A stretch of 61,408 bases of DNA from Paenibacillus koleovorans NBRC 103111 (GTDB taxonomy: Bacteria; Bacillota; Bacilli; Paenibacillales; NBRC-103111). A program made the position numbers and the translations under genes. The DNA lies in contig NZ_BIMA01000036.1 in assembly GCF_004000845.1 (NCBI RefSeq), forward strand, positions 1 to 61,408, read 5' to 3'. The notes beneath the pieces are model-generated. The model was given only the letters and a program-made list of their open reading frames with translations, did no database searches and had not been told where the DNA came from. Positions 54,419 through 61,408 of this stretch are shown here, piece by piece; the stretch's first letter is position 1, and every line of letters starts with the position of its first letter.

Positions 54419-54544
54419 TCTGTTCTGCTTTTGTTCTTGGCGTTACTTTTGAGGAGTCTCTCAACTCCTGCTCGGACACAGTTGACCTTACCTTGATTTG
54501 CCACATGTTCGCACATTCTCCCGCACAATAACAAACTCAACCCC

Positions 54545-54655
54545 CGCTAATGCCTGCAACAAGTTTGCTATTAACTAACTTTCGTTTGTTATGCGGCCGT
54601 CCGCCGATTTTCCCCGAAATATAGCAAACTTTTGTTTGGTATTAGCCAACTTTCG
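54545..54655. repeat. Three-fold CTAACTTTCGTTTG-like motif
   Basis: Variants TAACTTTCGTTTGTTAT, AAACTTTTGTTTGGTAT and CAACTTTCGATC, two of which form short palindromes (CAAAC-TTTT-GTTTG). Confidence 0.45.
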
Positions 54656-54691
54656 ATCTACTCCCCCTTTAGCACCAACCTTCCATAGCAA

Positions 54692-54724
54692 TAAAAAAAG
54701 CCGAGCATGCTATGCAGCCCGACT
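54692..54724 (-). terminator. Terminator of the membrane AraC gene
   Basis: Minus strand AGTCGGGCTGCAT-AGC-ATGCTCGGCT then TTTTTTT, 27 bp beyond the stop. Confidence 0.75.
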
Positions 54725-54751
54725 CCTTTCCGAATTGCCGTATGCGGTTGG

Positions 54752-57022
54752 TCACCCTTCCTGACTCTTGCGATACAGCTTGCGATACTCGCCGGGCGTA
54801 ATGCCTTCTTGCTTGCGGAATTTCTCGATGTATTTCGATACGCCGATGTACCCGACAAGTCCCACAATTTCCTTGACCGGCAAATCCGTCTCGACCAGCA
54901 ATCTTTTCGCCTCCTCATGCCTCAGCTGTTGCACGTAATCGGTGAACGTCATCCCGGTTTGTTCTTTAATAAATCGGCTGAGATACGAGGAAGATAATCG
55001 GAAGTGTACCGCAAGCTGCTCCAGCGAAAAGTCAAGGGATTGATAGCGCGACTGAATCAGCGCAATGACTTCATTCTGCAATCGCGTATTATTGCTCTCG
55101 CGCTTCTGGACAACGTGGTCGCAAATATCCTCTACAAGCTGGCCAAGCAGTACTTCAAGCTCCGATAGGGATGTGAACTCCGCGATGTCGCGAATTTTAT
55201 CCGTGCTGTCTACGATCCGCATCTCTCGCATTAACTTAAATACCGAATTGATGAGATCGGAGCAGATCAGCCGCAGCATCAACAACGATTGTCCCCGATG
55301 TGCAATGCTCTCCATAATCATACGCAACGTTTCCGCCGCTACCCCGGCATCTCCTTGCTTTAAGCTTTGGATAAATCGAATTTGATCCTCAATCGGATAC
55401 CAGATATCATCGTAATTCCCGTCTTGGATATCTTCGAAGAAAATCACGCCTCCGCTTCCTTCGCGAATACGGTATTCCATCGCCCCGGATGCCTCGATAA
55501 ACGACCGATTGATCAGCTTGGGCTGAGCGTATACTTGTCCTACGGAAACCGTTAGCCGCGCCTCGATGCGACTGGCCACTCGCTGCTGCAATTCCATGGC
55601 AATCTTATTCCGCATTCGCTTCGTATCTTCATACTCTTGTTCCAGAGCAACAAGGAGCACCATCTCGGTCTCCCAGTCCTGCTTCGCCCCATAGGCTTCG
55701 CCGCCATCGAATACGAAGTGATTCAATGTACGCGAAACTTCTTCCTTGTGCTCGGCGGACAGCAAGCCGCTAGGCCCATTTTCCAAATCGACGATCAAGA
55801 CAAAGTAGCAGTTCCCCTGTAAATGCAAGTGATGTGTGGAGATGCCTTCTTCCACCTGCTCATCGCTGAGCTTGCCTTGCAGCCATTGATGCAGAAACTT
55901 TTCTTTCATGATCTCCTTCTGCAAGTCTACCCGTTCGATCAGCTCCAAATTGCTGCGATATGTAGTGTGCAGCGTATTCCCGATATAGTCCAGCTCGTTT
56001 CCAGTCTGTTGCTCTGAGGGCCTCGGCAGGATGTTAAGCGCATTCTGAAACAGTCGGCCGATCGGCTGATATTGTCGTCTTGAAATGACCAGAGTCCCTA
56101 GTACACCAACACAAATGAGGATCGCTAATACAAAAAAAACAATAATTTTCATGCTAATCACGCGCGAGAGGAATTGCTCCGTCGGCATCAGCGTAACGAA
56201 CGACCATCCGGTACGTTCCGAGTCGACAAAGGCGAGCGAATAGCTCTTGCTGTTCCAATCTATTTGTCGGATCCCCGGCGTCCAGTTCTCTTGCCATACT
56301 TTCGACAACATTGATTCCGTAATAGGTAAGCCGCTGTTCTCATACGCCATTACCCGTTTGCTCTCATCCAGTACGAAGATGCTTCCGCGAAGATCGCCAA
56401 GCAAATTCCGGATCTGATTCGTCAAGCTTTCCCCATTCAGCAGCAGGACGACTTTGCCATAATGAATAAAGCTATTCTGCGGAATGGGGGATACATAGGC
56501 GATTAGATCCGAATTCCGGCCTTTGACCTTCAAATTGACCGCCTGGATGAACTCGGAGTCTAGCAAAATATCCGACTGTTCCAGCCACATGGCTATATCC
56601 CGATCGGGGAAACGATAGAACTCATTCGCCAGCGTATCAATGGACATCGTCCCAAGTGTGGAGTACAGCTCCTCATTCCCGTAATAATACAAGAGGATAT
56701 CTTCAAGATGGGGATTGTAGGATCGATACCGTGCCAATTCACGAACCGATTCAAGCTGGGCATACCCGTTTCTGCCAACCATAAAGGGCGTTAATTCGGG
56801 ATCCATGGACAAATGTGTAGTTAAGGTATTCATCTCTTGCATGAGCTTGTCGATTTCATCGCGTACAAGCTCAAGCTGGCGAATATTGGTTCGTTCGATT
56901 TCATGTTGAAGACTAATAACGGCGTTATAATAAACCATACCGCCTAGAATCAGAAAGGGAATCGTAAAAATGAAAAAATAAGACAGCCAAATTTTTTGTT
57001 TTAGACTTAGGGATCTTCTCAT
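54752..57022 (-). CDS. Membrane-bound AraC-type regulator (YesS-like)
   Basis: 756 residues from ATG 57022; a GTG at 57055 is an alternative. Two membrane helices (about 10-32 and 290-315) enclose an extracellular Cache-like sensor (about 35-285). A cytoplasmic linker (about 320-650) leads to an AraC HTH pair at the end (FSLEQLAVHFRLSSSYLSRF; VKEIVGLVGYIGVSKYIEKF). Proteins of this type regulate adjacent LplABC transporter operons in Paenibacillus and Bacillus by sensing outside sugars. It lies directly upstream of the transporter-sulfatase-rhamnosidase operon and is its likely activator. Confidence 0.85.
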   Translation of the reverse strand: MRRSLSLKQKIWLSYFFIFTIPFLILGGMVYYNAVISLQHEIERTNIRQLELVRDEIDKLMQEMNTLTTHLSMDPELTPFMVGRNGYAQLESVRELARYRSYNPHLEDILLYYYGNEELYSTLGTMSIDTLANEFYRFPDRDIAMWLEQSDILLDSEFIQAVNLKVKGRNSDLIAYVSPIPQNSFIHYGKVVLLLNGESLTNQIRNLLGDLRGSIFVLDESKRVMAYENSGLPITESMLSKVWQENWTPGIRQIDWNSKSYSLAFVDSERTGWSFVTLMPTEQFLSRVISMKIIVFFVLAILICVGVLGTLVISRRQYQPIGRLFQNALNILPRPSEQQTGNELDYIGNTLHTTYRSNLELIERVDLQKEIMKEKFLHQWLQGKLSDEQVEEGISTHHLHLQGNCYFVLIVDLENGPSGLLSAEHKEEVSRTLNHFVFDGGEAYGAKQDWETEMVLLVALEQEYEDTKRMRNKIAMELQQRVASRIEARLTVSVGQVYAQPKLINRSFIEASGAMEYRIREGSGGVIFFEDIQDGNYDDIWYPIEDQIRFIQSLKQGDAGVAAETLRMIMESIAHRGQSLLMLRLICSDLINSVFKLMREMRIVDSTDKIRDIAEFTSLSELEVLLGQLVEDICDHVVQKRESNNTRLQNEVIALIQSRYQSLDFSLEQLAVHFRLSSSYLSRFIKEQTGMTFTDYVQQLRHEEAKRLLVETDLPVKEIVGLVGYIGVSKYIEKFRKQEGITPGEYRKLYRKSQEG

Positions 57023-57134
57023 CCACCTCTGACCGCCTTCCTTGTAGCTCTTCACAATCCCGCTCGATGATTCTCACACATTATATACTGGCTCCGATCA
57101 ATCGCACAATTCCAAGTCATGTATCGAAACTAAC

Positions 57135-57165
57135 AAAAAAATAACCCGACCTATTCAGTCGGGTG
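57135..57165 (-). terminator. Terminator of the amidohydrolase gene
   Basis: ACCCGAC-TGAATAG-GTCGGGT followed by TATTTTTTTG on the minus strand. Confidence 0.85.
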
Positions 57166-57180
57166 GTATTGCGAATCCGA

Positions 57181-58038
57181 TCAAGGCACAAGCTTGAGCG
57201 AGTTGCCGGAGTAGATTTTGTTCAGCACGTCAGATGGCAGCTCGAGCGAGTTCAGAAACTGCTGGAGGTGGTTGTCGTACTGGTCGCGGCCGTACAGGAT
57301 GCGATCCTGGAACTCCAGCAGAAATTCCTTCGTGAAGCCGACATCCCGCTTGAGCGCGTTCAGCCCGGAGTACGCCGACAGATCGCAGTATAGATTCGGA
57401 TACTGGCGCATCATCTCCACCACTTTACCGCCGGGGAGCACTTCGCCTCTCGGATAGTCCGAGGACTTGTAGCCTTCATCCTTGGAGATATGCGACCAGA
57501 AGCCGGGGCCATGGCCGAGGAAGCTCGTATCCGCACATTGCGCAATGGCGCGTTCGAACGCATCAATGCCGCCTCCGTACCAATACCCAGGCCGGTTCGG
57601 GAATCTTCCGTCGCTGCCGGCACCGTAATTGACTTCCACAATGACGGGCAGCCCTCTCTTGCCGCATACTTGGAACAGCGCAATGGCGTCCCAATTATCG
57701 TACATCATCCGCAGCATGATTTCTCCGCATACCCGGACATTGTAAAGCTCGATGGCGGCTTCCAGCTTATCGATGGCGTGAGGGTGCCGCGGGTCAGGGG
57801 CGTAAGCGAGCACGAATTTGTCCGGTGCTTGCTTGAAGCTCTCCAGGCAGCTGGCGAACGGAATCGGGCCGTCCTTATTGCCTCTCGTGATCCTGTGATA
57901 GGCCGGCGAATACTCGTGCTCCGGCGTTTCCAGCGTCAGAAGCCATGTACGGTCGATGTTGTTCTCGGCCATGTCCGCCAAAATTTTTTCCGTGGAATAC
58001 CCTAAATAATTGGGGTGGTTGTGACTGTCGATAATCAT
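57181..58038 (-). CDS. Amidohydrolase-2 family metal hydrolase
   Basis: 285 residues. TIM-barrel hydrolase of the amidohydrolase-2 type, with the metal motif HxH as IDSHNHPNYLG, a middle GHGPGFW, and a late Asp in YGRDQYDNH. Relatives hydrolyse lactones or decarboxylate ring acids. In a sugar locus a sugar-lactone is a plausible substrate, but this is inference. GGAGG 10 bp upstream. It is divergent to the AraC gene at 58203. Confidence 0.78.
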   Translation of the reverse strand: MIIDSHNHPNYLGYSTEKILADMAENNIDRTWLLTLETPEHEYSPAYHRITRGNKDGPIPFASCLESFKQAPDKFVLAYAPDPRHPHAIDKLEAAIELYNVRVCGEIMLRMMYDNWDAIALFQVCGKRGLPVIVEVNYGAGSDGRFPNRPGYWYGGGIDAFERAIAQCADTSFLGHGPGFWSHISKDEGYKSSDYPRGEVLPGGKVVEMMRQYPNLYCDLSAYSGLNALKRDVGFTKEFLLEFQDRILYGRDQYDNHLQQFLNSLELPSDVLNKIYSGNSLKLVP

Positions 58039-58202
58039 TCAGGGACCGCCTCCAATCTTCACTTAGTGGCCGGCAGGCATTTTGTCGGGCCAATTCGCTA
58101 CGCATATATACTCGAGATCTTCGTCGTTTTGACTTGAAGGATTTTCGCTATTTTCTTGGAATGTATTTATAAAACAAATTCGGTTGTAAGGAGGAGCTAG
58201 CC

Positions 58203-59102
58203 ATGCCCACTAACGTCTCGATGCCTCTTCAGACGAATAAGGATCGGCTTCGAATCGAGGTTCAAATAGGTACGATTCGCTTCGACCTTATGATTCATGC
58301 CGATACCGTACTCTCCGCTCCTTCCGAGAAACATAACCACTCCGCCTATGAGGTTCATTATTTCGTCTCCGGCAGCGGGACCTTGTACGTCGATTCGGAA
58401 GAACTGACCGTCTCAGCAGGCTCCATCCTTCTGATCGGACCGGGGGTCTATCATTCCTTCCGCGTCCAGGCGGACGATCCGGTCAGTCGATTTTTCATTC
58501 GGTTCACATTTACCCAGACGGACGAATCGAAATCGAGGGAGCAGCAGCAGGAAGACCGCCAAATCGTCGGCATTCTCTCCCAAGTGACGCATATGCTTTA
58601 CACCGATCCTGCCTTCGACGAGACGGTTCGCCTTATCAAGAGCATCTATCGCGAGTTGGACACACAGCTGACGGGCTACTATGCACAAATTCAGACCTTA
58701 TTCGTTCAACTGCTCATCCGCCTCATTCGCTCTCTGTCCCTCCGTCGCTCGGATTTCACAATACCTGTGCGCATAAGCGACGAGATGAGGACGCTCATGA
58801 TCGATCATTTTTTCGACCGGTATCGGGAGCACTTGACGATCGACGATTTAGCCCGGCAGCTTCATCTCAGCCGAAGGCAAACGAATCGCATCCTCCTTCA
58901 GTATTACCAAATGTCATTTAAGCAAAAGCAGCGCAACACTCGGATTCAAGTCGCGATGGAGCTGCTGCTGACGAACGAGCTCACCCTCGAACAGATCGCG
59001 GAGCGGGTCGGGTATCCGTCGGTGTTTCCGTTTTGCAAGGCTTTCAAGCAAACGACTTCGGAGACGCCGACGAAATATCGGAGCCGGATGGAGCAAGGTT
59101 AG
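58203..59102 (+). CDS. AraC-family regulator with cupin sensor
   Basis: 299 residues; AGGAGG 8 bp before ATG 58203. Cupin-like sensor (HNHSAYEVHYFVSGSGTLYV; ILLIGPGVYHSFRV) and C-terminal HTH pair (LTIDDLARQLHLSRRQTNRIL; LEQIAERVGYPSVFPFCKAF). Third case in the window of an AraC gene divergent to an enzyme gene, here the amidohydrolase. Confidence 0.87.
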   Translation: MPTNVSMPLQTNKDRLRIEVQIGTIRFDLMIHADTVLSAPSEKHNHSAYEVHYFVSGSGTLYVDSEELTVSAGSILLIGPGVYHSFRVQADDPVSRFFIRFTFTQTDESKSREQQQEDRQIVGILSQVTHMLYTDPAFDETVRLIKSIYRELDTQLTGYYAQIQTLFVQLLIRLIRSLSLRRSDFTIPVRISDEMRTLMIDHFFDRYREHLTIDDLARQLHLSRRQTNRILLQYYQMSFKQKQRNTRIQVAMELLLTNELTLEQIAERVGYPSVFPFCKAFKQTTSETPTKYRSRMEQG

Positions 59103-59206
59103 CGGTAGTTTGTCGTGAGATTTGTATGAATAAAATGGCTGGAGTCCAGGACTGGGTTGTGGTTGGATTGGGGTTGGCGTTGGGTGGAGTTGTAGCGAAG
59201 CAATAA

Positions 59207-59247
59207 CAAAAAAGCCTGCTTATGCTGTATTGGGCCGCAGGCTTTTC
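59207..59247. terminator. Bidirectional terminator
   Basis: AAAAAAGCCTGC ... GCAGGCTTTTC between convergent genes. Confidence 0.75.
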
Positions 59248-59252
59248 ACAAT

Positions 59253-59513
59253 TCACAGCTTTAGTTTTGCTTTAATTTGTTTGATCGTGAGTCCTTCTTC
59301 CTCTTTCATTACCCGAATTTCCTCAAGTCGCTTTAAGGCTAGTTCCCGCGGGTATCTTCTTGTCAGTCTTGTATCCTCTTGCTCGAAGGAGATCATGTCC
59401 TCTTCCGTGTAATACTTGATGGTGCTGTATCGAACTCCAGAAAGCTCAACCAACTCACTGATACTCACATAATCAGACGCTAATACTTTGTCTAAGCTTC
59501 GTTTTCTCCCCAT
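59253..59513 (-). CDS. Small MerR-type regulator
   Basis: 86 residues with AGGAG 6 bp upstream. Winged HTH of the MerR type (VSISELVELSGVRYSTIKYY, RRYPRELALKRLEEI, TIKQIKAKLKL), with no effector domain beyond it. It follows the GPP34 gene by 34 bp on the same strand and may control this small operon. Confidence 0.8.
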   Translation of the reverse strand: MGRKRSLDKVLASDYVSISELVELSGVRYSTIKYYTEEDMISFEQEDTRLTRRYPRELALKRLEEIRVMKEEEGLTIKQIKAKLKL

Positions 59514-59547
59514 ATTGTTCTCCTCTATATCGCTGTATCACATGAGA

Positions 59548-60186
59548 CTATATTCCCGAATCAAGATTTTGGAGTGCTAAGTCAACCGTTCTAATTTTTT
59601 TATAAATATCCTCTTTACGCAAAATCTCTAGTTTTTGCTTCAACGTTTTTTGTTCGTAATCGGAAAAATAATCATTTAGCATATTTTTAACGTTTAACAA
59701 TACCACTAGGGCTACTGTATGCGCTTCTACATTCCCCTGCTCTAATAGCTCCGCTCGAATTTTCTCTACGATATGATTCCGAGTATTAGCTACATCCGTA
59801 TATTTTTTAACGGGTACTACAAATAGAACTTCCGTATTTTCGATCTCAAGAACCCCTTTATCGACAAGGCTTTCTACAACCATTTTGTAAATGTCTCTTT
59901 GATTATAGTAAAAGTAAGATACCCATTGCTTAAGCTTCTTTGGATTCTCGGCTGCGATAATATCGAGCAGTCTGTCCAAGTACATTACACCGGTGGGTGC
60001 AGAGTTCGAAATTCTGACCGTTTCATCGTCTTCTATTGTAACGTTGCCATTCATGGATAGCTCCACTATACAAGCCATAACCGTATACACGGCCACATGC
60101 ATTCGGAAAATGGATTTCAGTTTGTTGGTTTCGCGATCTAAAGCAAGCAAAACAAATTCTTGGGGAATGGATAAGTTTTTCAACAT
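59548..60186 (-). CDS. GPP34-family protein
   Basis: 212 residues. N-terminal IPQEFVLLALDRETNKLKS matches the opening of GPP34 (GOLPH3/Vps74-like) proteins, with an all-helical remainder and a C-terminal LLNVKNMLNDYFSDYE. Eukaryotic members bind phosphoinositides at the Golgi; bacterial roles are largely unknown. GAGAGGGTGA precedes the ATG. Its leader contains a heptamer tandem repeat. Confidence 0.75.
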   Translation of the reverse strand: MLKNLSIPQEFVLLALDRETNKLKSIFRMHVAVYTVMACIVELSMNGNVTIEDDETVRISNSAPTGVMYLDRLLDIIAAENPKKLKQWVSYFYYNQRDIYKMVVESLVDKGVLEIENTEVLFVVPVKKYTDVANTRNHIVEKIRAELLEQGNVEAHTVALVVLLNVKNMLNDYFSDYEQKTLKQKLEILRKEDIYKKIRTVDLALQNLDSGI

Positions 60187-60212
60187 AATGTGATCACCCT
60201 CTCGAATATTAA

Positions 60213-60268
60213 CTTACTACTTATTACTTACTACTTACTACTTACTACTTACTACTTACTACTTACAA
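60213..60268 (-). repeat. Heptanucleotide tandem repeat in the leader
   Basis: Eight units of CTTACTA (TAGTAAG on the sense strand), the second and last imperfect. It lies 27 bp before the GPP34 start, directly after a TATATT (60267-60272) that could be a -10 box, so it would form the 5' untranslated region. Confidence 0.88.
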
Positions 60269-60348
60269 TATAGTACAAACTACAAAAAGTCAAAAGGGAT
60301 TTATAATCGGATAGGAGGCTACCCATTAGTTGGATAGCCGACCTTCCA

Positions 60349-60383
60349 CACCACCGTACGTACCGTTCGGTATACGGCGGTTC
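60349..60383 (-). ncRNA. Group II intron domain V
   Basis: GAACCGCCGTATACC-GAAC-GGTACGTACGGTGGTG folds into the typical two-part hairpin with the catalytic region. Confidence 0.82.
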
Positions 60384-60389
60384 CTAAGT

Positions 60390-61408
60390 TTACACTCGAA
60401 CAGATTTGAAATACGTTGAGAAGGTTGTATACCCCGCCTGCTCTAGTCGAGCATCGGTTACAGACGTGCTCAAGATTGGGCTTTTGGCTGTTCGCCAATA
60501 GCCTTTTCTTGTACACGCGAACTTGAAGGCCGTGTTGTGGTCTTTTCCGAGTTTACGCAGCATGGTATATCGGGTACGTACTCGTTTCCAGCGTTTCCAG
60601 ATGTACATGCGTATTCTTCGTCTTAGCCATTGATCGGTTGCCTTAAGCAAGTTCTTCATATCCGCGAGTTTGAAGTAATTCAACCATCCCGTTATGTATT
60701 GTTTCAGCTTTAATTTCAGATCCTCATATCCAAGCCCATTGCTTCTTGCCGTGAGCTCTTTTATTCTGGCTTTCATTTTGCTGATGCTCTTGGCGTGGAC
60801 ACGTAATTTCATTCCGTCTTTTGACGGATAGAATCCGTATCCCAGAAATTTGATCTTTCCGATGTAGGCCACCACCGTCTTCTCTCGGTTCACCCGAAGT
60901 CGCAGTTTTCCTTCGATAAATGGCAGAATGTGTTCCAGCATCCGCTCCGCTGACCGTTTCGTTCGCGCAAACAGAAGCATATCGTCCGCATATCTGACGA
61001 ACTTGATTCCTCTGCGCTCCAGTTCGCGGTCCAACTCGTTCAGCATGATGTTACTACATAGGGGACTAATATTGCCGCCCTGTACAAGTCCCCGCTCTGT
61101 CTCCTCCAATTTCCCCTTGTTGATCGCGCCTGCCGCCAGGTATTTGTGGATCAGCGATACGACTCTGCCATCTTGTATCGTTCTGGACAGCAATTCGATC
61201 ATCTTCGACTGATTGACGGTGTCGAAGAATTTCTCCAAATCCATGTCTACCACATAGGTGTATCCTTCGTTTGCGTAGGTCTTACATTTCCTTAAGGCAT
61301 CGTGCGCGCTTCTCTTGGGTCTGAATCCATAGCTGGTTTCCGCAAATTGGGGGTCAAAGATGGGTTGTAACACCTGTGCCACGGCTTGTTGTAGCATTCT
61401 GTCCACTG
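60390..61408 (-). CDS. ltrA: Group II intron reverse transcriptase/maturase, partial
   Basis: At least 338 residues; the N-terminus lies beyond the window edge. RT palm motifs: YGFRPKRSAHDAL, VVDMDLEKFFDTV, QGGNISPLCSNIMLNELD and the catalytic KFVRYADDMLLFA. A maturase X domain follows (ITGWLNYFKLADMKNLL). It ends with YWRTAKSPILSTSVTDARL, with no HNH endonuclease. The frame is unbroken, so the intron may be active. It copies and splices its own intron RNA. Confidence 0.9.
   Translation of the reverse strand, partial: VDRMLQQAVAQVLQPIFDPQFAETSYGFRPKRSAHDALRKCKTYANEGYTYVVDMDLEKFFDTVNQSKMIELLSRTIQDGRVVSLIHKYLAAGAINKGKLEETERGLVQGGNISPLCSNIMLNELDRELERRGIKFVRYADDMLLFARTKRSAERMLEHILPFIEGKLRLRVNREKTVVAYIGKIKFLGYGFYPSKDGMKLRVHAKSISKMKARIKELTARSNGLGYEDLKLKLKQYITGWLNYFKLADMKNLLKATDQWLRRRIRMYIWKRWKRVRTRYTMLRKLGKDHNTAFKFACTRKGYWRTAKSPILSTSVTDARLEQAGYTTFSTYFKSVRV

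Larger units (their letters stand above)
54133..54751. other. Regulatory gap with foldback and short hairpins
   Basis: Holds the promoter region of the glycan operon (near 54140-54260, no clear boxes), a long inverted repeat at 54294-54418, and a cluster of CAAAC-type small hairpins at about 54545-54655. No gene is supported. Confidence 0.5.
60303..61408 (-). mobile_element. Group II intron, 3' part, runs off the window
   Basis: RT gene followed by domain V (60349-60383) and domain VI with a bulged-A type end (GGCTATCCAACTAATGGG); the exact 3' boundary near 60303 is approximate. The maturase lacks an endonuclease domain, like group IIC elements. Confidence 0.8.

Noticed and set aside
60213-60268. 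CRISPR-like short repeats
   Set aside because: Units of 7 bp in direct contact without spacers are a simple tandem repeat. No CRISPR array or cas gene was seen in the window.

Overview
The window looks like a chromosomal segment of a Paenibacillus-type, spore-forming, S-layer-bearing Firmicute. The grounds are strong AGGAGG-type ribosome binding sites, a tyrosine T-box leader, S-layer homology (SLH) anchored proteins, a collagen-like spore-surface type protein, LplA/LplB/LplC-type sugar ABC components, many AraC regulators, and group II introns and IS200/IS605 elements typical of the genus. The species cannot be fixed from sequence alone.

Region 1 (1-16 kb) is a worn accessory region. Small stand-alone genes (AraC/GyrI regulator, zinc-ribbon protein, SUKH protein, APH-like kinase) lie in one orientation. 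Four of them are followed directly by a shared repeat containing CCGTT-(A/T)-(C/G)-TTCAA, as if they were cassettes. Between them are remnants: a tyrosine recombinase broken by an IS200/IS605 element, a second IS200-like copy with an in-frame stop, a collapsed group II intron, IS4-type transposase pieces, a beheaded histidine phosphatase, and a 5' fragment of an SLH-barrel gene whose intact relative lies 17 kb away. A tyrosyl-tRNA synthetase gene with an intact T-box carries an early TGA. An AraC/GyrI regulator is operonic with a GyrI-VOC-VOC fusion.

Region 2 (16-31 kb) is the most interesting part. One minus-strand operon starts from a good sigma-A promoter at about 30.95 kb, reads through two tandem cobalamin riboswitches each followed by its own terminator, then a 2704-residue SLH surface protein with a transcobalamin-like C-terminal domain (DUF4430), an SLH-anchored alpha/alpha-barrel protein of the prenyltransferase-repeat fold, a membrane-anchored DUF4430 protein, an ECF T component, and one polypeptide fusing two ECF ATPases to an S-like component. 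The two folds of animal intrinsic factor/transcobalamin are thus present on separate surface proteins next to a riboswitch-controlled ECF importer. I read it as a cell-envelope vitamin B12 capture and import system.

Region 3 (31-59 kb) starts with an APH-like kinase, a foldback repeat and an AraC fusion protein, then becomes a glycan-utilisation locus. A seven-gene minus-strand operon encodes two sugar permeases, a lipoprotein binding protein, a secreted FG-GAP/propeller protein, a sulfatase, a GH106-like and a GH78-like enzyme, pointing to a sulfated or otherwise decorated rhamnose-containing glycan. Around it are a heparinase II/III-like protein, a LamG/propeller protein, a metal-dependent hydrolase, a cyclase-family protein with an IclR regulator, a beta-gamma-crystallin protein, and AraC regulators repeatedly placed divergent to an enzyme gene.

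Region 4 (59-61.4 kb) holds a MerR-type regulator and a GPP34-family protein behind a heptanucleotide tandem repeat in the leader, then the 3' part of an apparently intact group II intron that runs off the window.
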